A stretch of 64,000 nt of DNA, taken from Clarireedia homoeocarpa. Taxonomy: Eukaryota; Ascomycota; Leotiomycetes; Helotiales; Rutstroemiaceae. The stretch lies in contig LNKV01000002.1 of the NCBI GenBank assembly GCA_001465935.1, positions 1 through 64,000 on the forward strand, given 5' to 3'. Positions 22,242 to 34,652 of this stretch are shown here, piece after piece. The translations under genes and the position numbers were made by a program. The notes under the pieces are model-generated. The model was not told where the DNA came from. It saw only the letters and a list, made by a program, of their open reading frames with translations, and searched no databases. The number at the start of each line of letters is the position of its first letter. Position 1 is the stretch's first letter.

Positions 22242-24357
22242 TCAATGTGCAAATCTGAAATCCAAGCGTTTACTGCCTTCATCTTTGGTGGTGGAGATGT
22301 AGTGGAGCCTTTCTTCTTCGCTCATGGCGTTCCAAAGGGCTGCTTTGTAGGCATTGCGCTTTATGTAGTAGATTTTGGTGAAGCTGTATAGAATGATGTT
22401 TAGGAAGACGAGGAGGAGTAGGGTGCGGTTTCCTAGAGAAAGGGGTATTAAGTAGATAGAAGAAGGGCTGGTGATAATGGGAAAGACTTGTTTATGGATG
22501 GGCTAGTCGCAGAAGGGATTGGAGAAGTAGATGGCTTACCATTTTTGTAGCGTGGCGCATCGTTGTCTCTGTAAATATTGGCGGCTATGATGCCGGATGT
22601 TTGGACAGACATGTTGTACAGTGCTGAAGAAACAGTACGGGAACGAACAGTGTTTGAATTGCGGGAGGTCCAGTTTACTTGTATGGGATGAGCTACATTT
22701 GGATTAACCTTCAGTGCTATTCAGGAAAGGACATGCGCATAGTAACATACCATAGGGGTAGGAAAGAAGTATCGTGAGAATGAACCATGCCACCCAGCGA
22801 TTTATCGAAGTAATGTCAACGATGTAGATGAAAACTATAAAAGGCAGGGCCCATATCTGACCGATGAGTGCAGTAAGTGTGAGCTCACCAAATACTTCCG
22901 AGGCGTAAGTGAGACCCAGCATGGTCACTATGTGTCCAATTTGACTAGGAATCACAAGTAAATTCGTATTGAACGTCCCAAAGCCCATGCCCTTCAAGGT
23001 CAGGGTTAGATAATTCTGCGGCGTAGCCATGGGTGTTGCGAAGGTAAGTCCGAGAATATACACGGGCCATAGATCGTAGTCGAGGAAAGATTGAATGAAA
23101 AGTTTGAGGGTAAGAGGCTCGCGGTTATGCATGGATGATTTGGAAGGGTCGTCGCGGAGGACTCGATTAGTAAGGATGAACTCTTCTCGTACTGTGAACC
23201 AGCCGTCCCGACCGCGGAAAAATGAGGCTGTTGATGTGGGGGATGATGGCATGAGAACTGCAGCGAGAAGTCCAACGACGAGAGTGAGCATCCCTTCGAT
23301 TAAAAAGAGCCAACGCCAGCCGGCCTGGCCACGTGCTCCTTGGAGATGAAGAATACCATAGGCAAGAAACCCCCCACAGACGTCAGCCATGGCTGAGGCG
23401 GTCCAGAAAAAACCGAGACGAAGGGATAGTTCATGATGTTTGTAGAAATAAGAGAGGTATAGAATGATCTGTAACGTTTAGTTCAATGGATTGTCAACAT
23501 CACGCACAATGGAACTGGCGTACCTCAGGAATAAACCCTCCCTGCAGCATACCAAGCAGTGCACGTGTGATGAGAAAAGCGGTCCTCCCTTGTAGGAAGA
23601 ACTGTCCTGATCCGATGACTGACCATACGACCATCTGAGTAGGAATCCAAATGTCAGGACCGATCCATTTTGCTATCAATTGAGAGGGCAGCTCGGCGCA
23701 TAGAAAGGCCAACTTGAAGACTGTATTTCCGAGGTTGTAGTCTTATCATTCATACATCAGTCTTTGAACCATCACATTTCGTGGATTTAGAATACCATTT
23801 GGCGTCATTCCTAGGTCTTCCAGGAAGTTATCTGTCAATGCTTGAGAAATATTACTCCTATCCAGCTCTAGTGCCATAAAAGCGATGGCAGCAAAGAGCA
23901 TGATGCGAATGTCAACTTTTCGCATCAATGCATGTTCTTCTCGCCATGTCCAGCGTACTTTGGGATCAAATCGGTGGTAATTTTCCCATTCTTCAGGTGG
24001 TGCGTAATCTTCGGCGGTTTTTGGATCATCAAACACGGATGGTTGTGTTGCAATGGCATCAGCGTTATAGCGAACTTGTGATCGCTGCCACCAAAATCGT
24101 TTCTCGGATATTGGGACCCCTAAAGCTAGGGGGTCTTCTGATAGCAAGAACGTCGTGTCTTCGACATCGTCGTCCTTATCCCCGTCTACTTCTGCTATAA
24201 ATTCCTGGGTCCTGAGCTCCGATCCAGCGGCATTTAATCTTGGAGAGGTGTCTGGCTCGTCAAGTGGTTGATATTGCGCACCACTAGCGGTGCTTCTGCT
24301 AAGTGATCGCATTGGGAATGAAGCACCTGGGTCGACATCTTTTCTAGGGGTGCGCAT
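22242..24357 (-). CDS. Major facilitator permease, Dal5/Soa1 (anion:cation symporter) family
   Basis: Spliced from at least six exons. Exon 1 (24357-23796) carries a long hydrophilic N terminus and TM1 (FMALELDRSNISQAL). A 54-nt intron joins it to DYNLGNTVFKLAFLCAELPS at 23741. Later exons hold GMLQGGFIPE, GWRWLFLIEG, RDDPSKSSMHNREP and DLWPVYILGLTF, all typical of fungal Dal5-type carriers. A short exon SSHPIQVNWTSRNS then LYNMSVQTSGIIAANIYRDN follows, and the last exon encodes NRTLLLLVFLNIILYSFT before the cytoplasmic end LDFRFAH and a TGA at 22244-22242. The profile is closest to Soa1/AstA-like permeases for sulfonates or sulfate, but allantoate or vitamin substrates cannot be excluded. 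Confidence 0.88.
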
Positions 24358-25087
24358 TGAATCATATTTATTTGGAGTCGGCTAGCTAGTCTTCTGAATA
24401 GTGAATCAGGAGAATAGAATGAGTCGTGCTGATTGTGCGAATGGCCAAGAGTTACAAAGGGGGAGGTGGAAGAGTGCGCGTACAGGAAACGCAGGGAATG
24501 GGGCCATGAAGGAAGGGAGGACCCTGGTCGCGCGGGGGTTTTCTCGAAGCTCTTAATTCGTAGATATTTATGTGATGGTTAATTCGACGAATATGAGGTT
24601 TTGTGAATTTCGAGGGAGAGGACTCTAGAATTTGCTCGCAGAGGATCGATAAGGAGTATCGACTTGAGTGGTGTGCATCTGTAGTGCTTTGTGCAGGCGC
24701 TGAGGATCATCTAGGACTAATTCTAGAAGCTCTATCAAAGGGGTAGAGGTTCTAGAGCGGGGAAATTAACGAAGCAGCATGGACTGACGGTCAGCGTAAT
24801 CGTTAATAGATTATAACCGAATATTAATCAAACTGATTTGGCAATGAAGTTGGATTCTAGTTTCTGTTCATTCTAGTTGTCGTTACTCGTGATAATCCCC
24901 AGAGTTCTGACGGGGCTTGCGACTCTTTGATACGCCGATGCCCGTGCGCCATGACCACCTAGCGAGCTAGGTCCATGAGCTTAAACCCAGCAGCCTTGTT
25001 GTGCTTCAATCTCGTCGTTGTGGAGCTATTAGCAAGTTATATTCTCTCCATTCCTAGGTAAAACTATGAATGTGATGAATTGATAGC
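24358..25087. other. Divergent promoter region of the permease and VPS11
   Basis: 730 bp between two start codons, with no coding signal. Two short imperfect repeats around TCTAGAA words near 24630-24760 are the only visible pattern. Confidence 0.45.
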
Positions 25088-28000
25088 ATGGCTTTAACTT
25101 CGGTGAGCACCTCATGTCCTTTATCTTTTGTGCCAACTATTAAATATTGACTGTTACAGTGGAAAACATTCGATTTCTTCGAGGTCAGCCAAGTCAAGCC
25201 GCCAGACAGTGAGAGTAAATCCTTCTTCGAGAACAACGAAATAAGCTGCATATGTTCGGGTTCAGAGAATCTTTTCACTGGAAGCTATGATGGAACCGTG
25301 CGGATACTGTCTCCGTCGTTCAAGATTCTGCGCATGTTCCAAGCTCACGATGTCGGGTCGATAACGCATATGAAGCAAGTAGAGGGCACATCATTATTGA
25401 TCACGATTGCTGTGGGTGGGAATGCATGTTGTTCTGACTGCCGGATACTGATGGATTCCAGGAAGATTTGTCGCACGAGCCAGTATTGAAAGTGTGGGCG
25501 TTGGACAAAACAGTGAAGAAAACGGGCTTGCCAACATGTCAATCGTCTCTGAGTATACAAAATGGGCGCAAGCAGTTTCCTGTACGTCGCATCTCTCCGC
25601 GAGGTCAGGGCGGGCGGCAATTATGAATCTTCGGCTGATTTTTGGTAGATTTCGGCGTTCACTGCACTCGAGGATCTCTCGCAACTAGCGGTCGGATTCG
25701 CGAACGGTGCTGTTACAGTCATAAGAGGGGACTTGATACATGACCGTGGCGCGAAGCAGAGAACAGTCCACGAATCTGAGGAGCCAATTACCGGAGTTGT
25801 ATTCCGCGAGGAAGACCGGCTCGTCAACCTATACGTTGCCACGACATCACGATTGGTCAAACTCATAATATCAGGCAGAGGACAAGGTCAACCAGCTAGG
25901 CCGGTGGAAGACTCCGGATGTGCTGTTGGGTGTATGACGGTGGATCGCAAGAATGGGGATATATTAGTCGTTCGAGATGATGCTATCTATTACTATCGGG
26001 TCGATGGTCGGAATTCTTGCTATGGCTATGATGGACCAAAAAGTTTTATGGCAATACACGGAGATTATGTTGCTATTGTCTCTCCGCCCGCGACGACTGC
26101 TGCTGCCAGATCTAGCACGGCTCGACGATTTGGTGGCGCTCATGCCGAGGATCTTTTCAACACATCGACATTTACGTTGCTGGACACGGACTTGAAATTC
26201 GTGGCCCACTCTGAATCGTTGATTTCTCAAGTCAAGGATTTGTTTATTATGCAAGGTGATCTCTTTACCTTGACACAAGATGGAAAGGTTTGAAATAAGC
26301 AGTGTCTTCAATACGCACCGCTAACTGCTAATCAGATTCATCGCTATCATGAGAAGCCACTGCAGCAAAGATTAGAGATCCTTTATCAAAGGAATCTCTT
26401 TGTTCATGCTATCAATCTGGCTCAAAAGGCTGGCATGGATTCGAAGCAACAGAGCGTAATATATCGAAAATCCGGTGACTTCTTGTATCAAAAAGGGGAC
26501 TATGATGGTGCTATGCAGCAGTACCTGAAGGCAATTGATACCACAGAACCATCGCAAGTTATTCGTAAGGTACATATTCGTTTTGATTTTCTGCAATCAT
26601 TGTAGCTAACAAAATCAGTATCTTGATACTCAGCGTATCCACAACCTGATTGAGTATCTCGAGGAGCTCCACGAACACAACAAAGCTACTGCTGACCACA
26701 CCACTCTCTTGCTTAATTGCTATGCAAAGCTGAAAGATATTGATAAGCTTGAGAAGTTTATCAAAACTCCAGGTGACCTTAAATTCGATCTCGACACTGC
26801 AATTACCATGTGCAGACAGGGTGGGTATTACGAGCAGGCAGCATACCTAGCCAAGAAGCATGGCGAGCATGAATTGGTGGTAGACATACTCATTGAGGAT
26901 TCTAAACGCTACTCGGAAGCTCTACAATACATCTGGCGGCTTGATCCTGAATCCGTAAGTTTCCTTTCGTCTTCACCGGACGTGCATCCTGATTTTTAAC
27001 TAGGCATATCCAATTCTAATGAAGTATGCCCGAGTCCTTTTGGAACATTGTCCAAAGGATACTACCCAGCTTTTTATCGACTACTACACTCGCAATTATC
27101 GGCCTATGAAAGATGCCGTCATCTCAGAAAGCCCGTCTCATCAGCCGGGTTACGCTGCTGGAGCTGTGAATGCTGTTCAGAATATGAGGGATCTACTTCC
27201 GCTTCCGTTTATGAATACGTCTGCCATTTCCTCACCGGGTACCGCAGGGAATGTCAAACCTGGTACCAGCGATGGTCCAACTATCGAAACGATTGAGCAA
27301 TTACCACCACCTCCTCCTTACAACCCACCACAGCCAAGGACTGCGTTCTCCTCCTTTGTGGATCATCCTGAAGAGTTTATTGTTTTCCTAGAAGCTTGTT
27401 TGAAAGAACAAGGTCTCCAGGAACGGGATAAGATTGACCTCTATACCACTCTCTTCGAGATGTATCTACACAAATCCAATGAGAAAAAAGGTCAAAACCG
27501 AGAGGAGTGGGAAGGAAAGGCAAAGAAACTCATCGAAGGAGAAGACATACCAATCGATATCTCAAATGTGCTCCTACTCTCTCACTTGTCGGACTTCAAA
27601 GACGGGACGACTCTGGTGCGTGAGCAAGCAGGCCTACGCTTCGATATTTTCCGGTCATATACTTCAGCGAAAGATACCCGCGGTGCCATCAAAGCGTTAC
27701 GTAAATATGGCTCCGAGGAACCACAGCTGTATCCGGCTGCGCTTGCCTACTTCACCTCGGATCCAAAAGTTCTAGAAGAAGCTGGAGATGAACTAGATTT
27801 TGTACTTGAAAAGATCGATGTTGATGGGCTAATGGCGCCATTACAGGTGATTCAAACCTTGAGCACAAACGCCGTAGCAACGATGGGCATGGTTAAGTCG
27901 TATCTTCAACGGACTATCGAGCGCGAGCGGAAAGAAATAGCATCAAATCGTAGGCTTATTAGCTCGTACCGGACAGACACACAAACCAAACGGCAAGAGA

Positions 28001-28329
28001 TTCTAGACCTCTCCGAAAAACCTCAAACATTCAACGCCACTCGATGCTCCTTCTGCGGTACACAATTGGATCTTCCTACAGTACACTTTATGTGTAAGCA
28101 TAGTTTCCATCAAAGATGTTTGAAAGTCGACGACGAGGGAAATGTGGATGGCGACTGTCCAACTTGCAAAAAAGAAAATGATACCATCAAGGCGATTAGG
28201 CGTGCACAAGAAGAAAGCGCGGAGAGGCATGATCTGTTCTTAGATGTGCTAGCTAGAAGTTCGGATAAGTTTGGTACAATCAGCGAGTTCTTTGGTAGAG
28301 GAGTTATGGATGTCCCTGGCGTGGATTAG
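25088..28329 (+). CDS. VPS11: Vps11/Pep5, HOPS/CORVET subunit with C-terminal RING
   Basis: Core subunit of the HOPS and CORVET tethering complexes, acting at endosomes and vacuoles. The start is MALTS with a GTGAGC donor at once, then WKTFDFFEVSQVK. The N-terminal half is a WD40-like propeller (GSYDGTVRILSPSFKILRMF; later EDLSQLAVGFANGAVTVIRG). The middle is alpha-solenoid with clathrin-type repeats (YRKSGDFLYQKGDYDGAMQQ; GYYEQAAYLAKKHGEHELV). The C terminus has a C-H-C type RING: CSFCGTQLD then CKHSFHQRCL and CPTCKKEN, and ends in the conserved FGTISEFFGRG region. Six or more short introns are visible. The last and largest exon starts about 27004. Gene length and domain order match fungal Vps11. 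Confidence 0.96.
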
Positions 28330-28875
28330 GCTAATTAATATGCAATACTCACCATCATATGGATATACAGAATCGTCTCCCCTAGCTGCTGTGATTTTAT
28401 CTTATCCCAAGGCTGCGCTTACTGGGACTTGAACTGCATCAACTTCATTATTGTGAGGCGCTTTCTGACTTGAATTGTTATGTGCTATGCTGTATTTCGT
28501 TTGAAATGGAATATCACAACAGCATAACATTATGACCTCGCCAAAACTGGAACGAGTGCCTACGAGGTTTCTGAGCTTCATGAAGCGATTCATGAACTAC
28601 ATTTCATTGACCCAGACCCCGTCGTAATCTTATTTTGGCATGAAGATGGCTAACCTGTAGTGTTGACGGGCACAAAAGGACTTGGTACCCCATGTCGAGC
28701 ATTTCTGATATGGGTGCGGGCTCAGTCCTTTAAATGATAATAGCTACAGGGATGTCGAGGAATCACCTCCGGCTTACTCGTTCTACAATTCGATTTATGT
28801 ATGATAAATTACAATATCTTCTCACTAGGACGCCCTACGAAGGCCGAAGGTTTTGAAACCTCCTTGTTCTACTTT
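28330..28875. other. Intergenic, tail to tail
   Basis: About 545 bp between the VPS11 stop and the stop of the next minus-strand gene. No coding signal. Confidence 0.5.
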
Positions 28876-29154
28876 CTATAAATACCTGTTGTATGCGTTT
28901 ATCTCCCGGTATTCGATCGTCTTTGCTTTTATGTAGTTCCGGATTTGCTCTCTTTCTGTTTGATCCGGGTTGATTGTTCCTTCATCCTGTTTTGCAGGCT
29001 CTTTTCCTTTCCCTGGTAGTGGTTCCATAATCTCTTCCTCCCATGCTGTTTGATCCTGGTTGTTGTTGTCGTAACTGTATTTGTACGTGCTCCCTGCTGG
29101 AGGGGGTGGTTGTTTATAAGGTCTCCATGAACTTGGTTCTCCTTCGTTCGCCAT
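28876..29154 (-). CDS. Small hydrophilic hypothetical protein (92 aa)
   Basis: ORF starting at MANEGEPSSWRPYKQPPPPA and ending NAYNRYL. A further ATG upstream at 29199 would add 15 hydrophobic residues; I prefer 29154 because the protein becomes uniformly hydrophilic. Pro-, Gln- and Glu-rich, with a helical C terminus (TEREQIRNYIKAKTIEYREI). No domain is recognised. It may be lineage-specific. Confidence 0.45.
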   Translation of the reverse strand: MANEGEPSSWRPYKQPPPPAGSTYKYSYDNNNQDQTAWEEEIMEPLPGKGKEPAKQDEGTINPDQTEREQIRNYIKAKTIEYREINAYNRYL

Positions 29155-29599
29155 TGTCGTCAGTTGTCGAGGTAAGTAGAGTAAGATAATATGAAGCAAT
29201 TGTTAATTAATTGTAAGGTAAGTTGAAACCGAGCTGATCTGTGCAAACCACTGATCAGTGTTGGTACGAATTGAGATGACCGATTCTTAGTATCAAACTC
29301 CGTCACATTTATGGACTATGTCATACTATTTTGAATCGAGTTAATTGTTCCTAAATCTAAGTGAGAGTGAGAGTGAGAGTCGAACTATATAGCTCGTTCT
29401 CCCGTACTGATTACTATTGTTTAGCGAATATCCTTTGTCCCGTAGTCTCCCTTCTGTAGATCATTGTCCCGTAATGGTTTCCTGTAGCCAGTGAATATGC
29501 TGGACCGACAGTCAAATCTCAAAAACAGTAATCGATGTCCTTGAGAAGTCAATACGATCATACTGTGGACAGCTTGTTTACATAGATGCGAACGGCCAC
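29155..29599. other. Intergenic between a small hypothetical gene and an NLR relic
   Basis: About 445 bp. A short GTGAGAGTGAGAGTGAGAGT microsatellite lies near 29360. Nothing else is supported. Confidence 0.45.
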
Positions 29600-30958
29600 G
29601 TGCAGATAAAGCATCTTACAGCTCGACAATTTTTTCTTCACTAAGTTACAAGTTCGGAGTTTGCAGTCAACGAAAGAGCAGGTCATTGTCGTTTGTTGTT
29701 AATTGTCTTACATATCTCAACAAGAAATCAGGGAAAACCCCTCGGCGACGTAGACCTAGCAGCCATACCAAATCCAAAGAAGACTCAACCTTCATTGCTT
29801 ATGCTTCTGACTCAGTGGGCGAGCATATAGCACGCACAGCATCTATGAATCAAGACGTCTTAGGTTGTCTTGCGAAATTCTTTGGATCACCTAATGTACT
29901 AAAATGAATTGAGTATATCACAAAGCATTTTGATCAACAACGTCTAGTGGAAATAGGCAAGGCGCTTGGAAATTTTATTCAGGAAAGCTCAGCAGGTCAG
30001 ATATCAATGGAGTTGGATGATATGGCGGTGTTAAGCTCTGGGGTAACAGATATTGTACGGCTTGTCATGCAGTTTGGTAAGCCACTCGAAGCATACCCTA
30101 GCTCTATTTACCATCTTATTCCGCCATTCTGCCCGTCTGAATCGCCCTCGGTAAGCAATTTGGCTCCTCAATCCGCGGTATCAACGTCCGGGGCTTACGA
30201 GCTGAGACTTGGGGCGATTGCTTGGCGACTGTTGTCGATCAACTTGAGCAATACTCTAGCCTGGCATGTACTAAGACGCAGTTTGTAGTTGGGTGTTTCA
30301 GTGGTAAGATAAGCCTTTTCAAGCAAATGATATGCTAGCGAATCACCTAGTTACAACACGGCGAGCCTGTGAGGCACTTGATATTTGGCGAACTAAAGAA
30401 CATACTTGTCTCTGCAGGCTCGAAATGTATTCGTATCCGGATAGAATCAAGCTGAATGACTCTGTCATCCCCGAACTATCCATCCAGTCAATCATTCCAT
30501 TTTTCGACGGCACAGCTCTCGCTACCATATCCAGCGAGCCAAACCAGCCGAATTCTAAACCGAAACTAGTACTCTGGAGCACATCCGGCTTCACCCCGGA
30601 TTCGAACATTGCAGTCCCGACTCCATCCTACGTGCACTGTGCGAATACATTGAAATATTCATCGGGAATACCCACGCAGGACTCGCTGTACCGTCAGAAC
30701 GACTCATTTTCTTACATGGCAGTCAATGGGTCTGCGCAGCTGATGCTAATTCCGCTCGAGTGAACAAATTCACACAACACTTTTTCTTACCTGCTGATTG
30801 GCTGGATACCAGAAAGGACTTTGCATTGAGCATTAAGGCAACGAAAAAGGGAGATGTGTTGCTCGTCAAAGACTACGAGTTCGCAGTTGTAAGGCGAGGA
30901 CTCATTACCACCGAGTTCAGGGAAGGTGGAAATGGTAGTCTGGCCGTGCGAGTAAAGT
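29600..30958 (+). pseudogene. NACHT/WD40 (fungal NLR-like) pseudogene, C-terminal half
   Basis: Readings in several frames align in order with the C-terminal half of fungal NACHT-WD40 proteins: CLTYLNKKSG, IAYASDSVGEHI, FFGSPNVLK then (in-frame TGA) IEYITKHFDQQRLVEIGKAL, then QISMELDDMAVLSSGV and YPSSIYHLIPPFCP. The first WD40 repeats follow (FVVGCFSGKISLF; LQHGEPVRHLIFGELKN; LVSAGSKCIRI) with two in-frame TAG codons. The middle of the propeller is missing and the frame changes. The tail resumes with VIPELSIQSIIPFFDGTALA and ends in the family's usual RLIFLHGSQWVCAADAN and HFFLPADWLD. At least three stops and two frameshifts, and no NACHT domain upstream, make it dead. Such proteins act in non-self recognition or heterokaryon incompatibility. 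Confidence 0.8.
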
Positions 30959-31348
30959 AGAGCCGTGCCTGTCAACTCTTGATACTTCATGTGATGGCTA
31001 CTATGATTCTGACTATGCTGAAATATTGCATGGTGGGATCATTTTAGGACGAGCACAAACGACACCTGGCAGTTTGTAAAATTATCATATTTGGTGGTCT
31101 TGAAGATAAATCTTTACGGGATCAATCGAAGAAAAGAAAGCACAGTAGATGACCTCCGACACCAACTCCAGTCACACCTTCCCCCTACCGCCGAGAAAAG
31201 AACAAAGGAAATAGGGAATCAGCAAAGAATTAAATATGAACAAATGAAAAATGATGCACGTATCCAGTTAAGCAACCGTTGCACTGCCGCCACCCCCGTT
31301 ACATAGCAAACAAAGCCACCCTAATCGACCAAAGGTCCAAGAGTCCGC
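30959..31348. other. Intergenic, tail to tail
   Basis: About 390 bp between the NLR relic and the flotillin stop. Nothing seen. Confidence 0.5.
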
Positions 31349-33025
31349 TTAACGTCCATTGGTATTATTCTTGCCATTTGTCTTTGGCGACTCCTCCTCT
31401 GGCACCGCACCCAACCTCCCATACTGCCACTCCGGCAACGTCATCCCAGTCTGCTCATGGATCGTCGACATCAGCGGCGGCAACATCTGGTACATATTGC
31501 GAATACTATCTACGCCGCCCATCCCAGTAGTACCCGAGCCTTCACCATTACCACCCGCTTGTGCACCGGTATTCCAGATCGTCATCTTAGGATTCATGCC
31601 CTTGACCGCAGAGGCATTGGCATTAGCCAGCTGCACGAACGTCCCCTTCTCAATCATCAGGTAATGAAGTAGACCCTGTGGTCCACCCATCGCCTTCGCC
31701 ATGTCGGCGTACGCGCCCGCCATGGCTGACATACCCGCTGCTTCTTTCTGCTGGCGGAGCAGCGCGGCTTCGGCTTCGCGCGACGCGGCATGGAATTTAG
31801 CTTCTGCTTCAACTTTCATGCGGTATGCGAGGGCGTCGGCGGTCTTCTGTCCGCTGTAAAACTCGGCGTTGGCGCGCGCTTCCTCCTTGTATGCACGTGC
31901 ATCGGCGGCTTTTTGCTCGCTGTAGAACTCGGCGTTGGAGCGGGCTTGTTCCTCATAGTTCTTGGCGTCGGCGGCTTGTTGTTTGGATTCGCGAAGAATG
32001 GTCGCCTTGACAACATCTGAAGCTCTGAGTCTTTCCAACTCGGTCTGTGCACGCTTTACTTCGACCTCCTTGCGGAGTTCCTCATCGCGGACTTCGGTTG
32101 CGCGCGTGGCTTGGATTTTAGCAAGGCTCACGTCGCGGTTGTATTCGGTTGTGCGAGTTGCGAGGGTGGCTTCGGCGCGGGCCTTTTCGCTGTCTCTTTC
32201 CGTCTTTTGAACGGCTGTCTCGGCTTGGATCTTGGCAATATCTCGGTTTTGTTCACCCTGACGTTGGGCTTCTCCGACGTTACCTTTCCGTTGAGCTTCT
32301 GCTACATCGATACGGGCTTGATTGAAAGCTCCCTCGTGTGCCTTCCTGCTGAGGGATTCGAAGTAGTTCGATTTGGGTGCATCTTTGAGTTCCTTGACGT
32401 TGGCATTGTAGATCTTAAGACCGAATTGGCTCAGTTCGGATTGGATATTTTTGAAAATCTTTTTCTTAAATTCCTCGCGCTCGGTGAAGATCTCTTCCAT
32501 GGACATGGAGCTGACGAGGACACGGGTTTCACCTTCGATGATACCAGTGACGATCTGGGTGATATGGTTATCTCTAGCGTCTCCCTTGCCATCATCACCT
32601 TCGGCCAAGAGCATGGCGAATTTCATTAAAGCGTCACCACTATCTTCTGCATCGTTTTCTCGACCTTCTGTAGCAGAACGAGCATTATCACCTCGTTGGT
32701 TGACATCTGGTCCGACAGTAAACACGACAGGTAGAAGGAACTGAAGTTTCTCTCGCGTCATAGCCTGCAGTGATAGGGAGTAGTCCTGAGGTTGAATGCT
32801 GAAGCGTTGGACCTGTGTAGATTTAGCATTTTAACAACAGAGGTTTAAGAATTGGGGGAACCTACCCTCTGGAAGGGCCAGACACAAGCACTCTTGCATA
32901 TCTTGACTCTTTTGATAGTCAGACCAGTGACGGCGAGGTACTGATAGTTGTTAGCAGAAGACTCATCATTCCAACTGATTTATACGCACCTCGTCCGGTC
33001 TGGCGATATGGTAGATAAGAGGCAT
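31349..33025 (-). CDS. Flotillin/reggie-like SPFH-domain protein
   Basis: Membrane-microdomain scaffold of filamentous fungi. Three exons: a short first exon MPLIYHIARPDE, then YLAVTGLTIKRVKICKSACV, and a long exon from about 32810. Splice sites are GTGCGT..ATCAG and GTAGGT..CACAG. Residues up to about 200 form the SPFH/band-7 domain (LQFLLPVVFTVGPDV; VTGIIEGETRVLVSSMSMEE; FGLKIYNANVKELKD). The long Ala/Glu/Lys/Arg-rich flotillin coiled coil follows, including imperfect repeats of EARANAEFYSGQKTADA type. The Gly-rich C terminus ends with TLPEWQYGRLG. There is no membrane span; attachment is through acylation in this family. Head to head with the PPxY protein gene. Confidence 0.95.
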
Positions 33026-34652
33026 CTTGTCGTTAGGTAAAGGATTTAGATTTCAATGAAGGATCTCTGAAATTGATTAAGAAATAGTATACCGTGTACT
33101 CAAATTATCAGAGATGAATAGATAGACCAAAACAATAAAAGTAGTACGAGAATAATCGGAGTAGATGAATCCTTTTATAGACTTTAAAACCGGTGTGAAT
33201 CTGGTCCCTAAATTCACAATCACACAACTTATTGAGGCCAAGAGATGTGACTGTGGTTGGGATGGCGCTAATTGACGAGCTGTTTCTAGGTTCGGTTTGG
33301 ACGGTAGACAGTAGAAGATGTAGACTTAGATCGACGTTCTGTACTATTTCCAATTTGGTCAGTAGATGTCCTCGTGATAAAAGCAACCAAAAACTAGGAG
33401 CGGATTCGGAACCATACCCGTTGGTTTGATATTCTAGACTTGGTGACAGTGTTGGGAACTTCGTATAATATAGTCGAAATGTACTCGGTATGCAACAAGC
33501 AAACGAAAGCAAGATGAACCAGATACTCGCGACCAAGGACTTAAATTGATTCGCAAGTTTAAGAATGGGTGATAGCATGATGTTCTACAATGAACTATAT
33601 ATTATTTTCATTGGAGGAACTGGGAAGCCGCACTTCACGTCAAGAGTTCGCGCCATGGCACAAGGCCACAGGAATGAAAGGGTGGCAGTGGCCTCCGTAA
33701 ACGTTGGCTGAACAATGGGCGATCAAGTACGGCAGAGGAAGAAAAAACATTGGGCTTTCAAGTGAGGGGAAGGAATATCCAGAACAGCCAATGGCGTATT
33801 GAGCGCAATCTTACAGAAGGAACCCTTAGTCTGACATACTGACTGACACCGACGGACGCATAACCCGACCATGTATAAGCGATGGGCTGTTTCGTAGTAG
33901 TATCCATCGTATAGATGAGAGTAATATTCATTCCGTAGGATCGGGTAAACGTGAATCCAAAGATTTTCGGTGAATATATGTAGTCCTATTCATAATGAAA
34001 TCGGCTCATACTGTATCGTGATAGCCTGCGGAACGGTAGTCGGCACAGACTCAGCCGCTAGCCGAAGTAGTTTCTTGGCAAGGCTACTAGAGCTCCGCCA
34101 AACAGTCGATTTTTAGGCCCGGGTCTTCTAGCGAGCTTCGAGAGGCTCAGCTGAGTCCACACAGCCCTCGTCATTTCAGGACGAGGCAGACAAAAGCCCT
34201 CATAAATTACGCCCGATTGCTCTGTTAAGATTGTTAGGCAGCAGGATTTCTCGCGTTACATAACAATCTTTCCCGTATCCGGGTATTTGAGGGGGAGTCA
34301 TTATCCATACTCGTACAAGGTCGTCTGCTTGACTATCATTCTAAGAAGTGAATCGATCTGCTATCAATAGATGCTGGAAAGGCAGATTGAACAACACTGG
34401 ATTCCCCTAATGATATCAGCATTCATTCACACGGAATCCAAAGAGTTAGAAGTTTTGGTTGAATGTTCTTGTGACCCACTCCGCCTCTTTATTGGTTAGC
34501 ACTATTAAAAAACGTGCTAAGGACTGAAGGAACTATCCCCCATGGTTAAACCTCAGAATTGTAAGAAACGAACCGCAACCATTACCACTCTATCATCAGA
34601 CTTGACCTAGCCACCTTGAGAGATTCCAGTCTCCAAAGTTCCTAAACTCCCA
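33026..34652. other. Intergenic, divergent promoters
   Basis: 1.6 kb upstream of flotillin (-) and the next gene (+). A 156-codon minus-strand ORF at 33578-33108 lies in the flotillin 5' flank and is not protein-like. G/C-rich patches near 34080-34230 include the near-palindromes GAGCTCC and CTCAGCTGAG but no clear repeat. Confidence 0.4.

Noticed and set aside
33108..33578. 156-codon minus-strand ORF upstream of flotillin
   Set aside because: Sits in the flotillin 5' flank and is not protein-like; no splice link to flotillin was needed.
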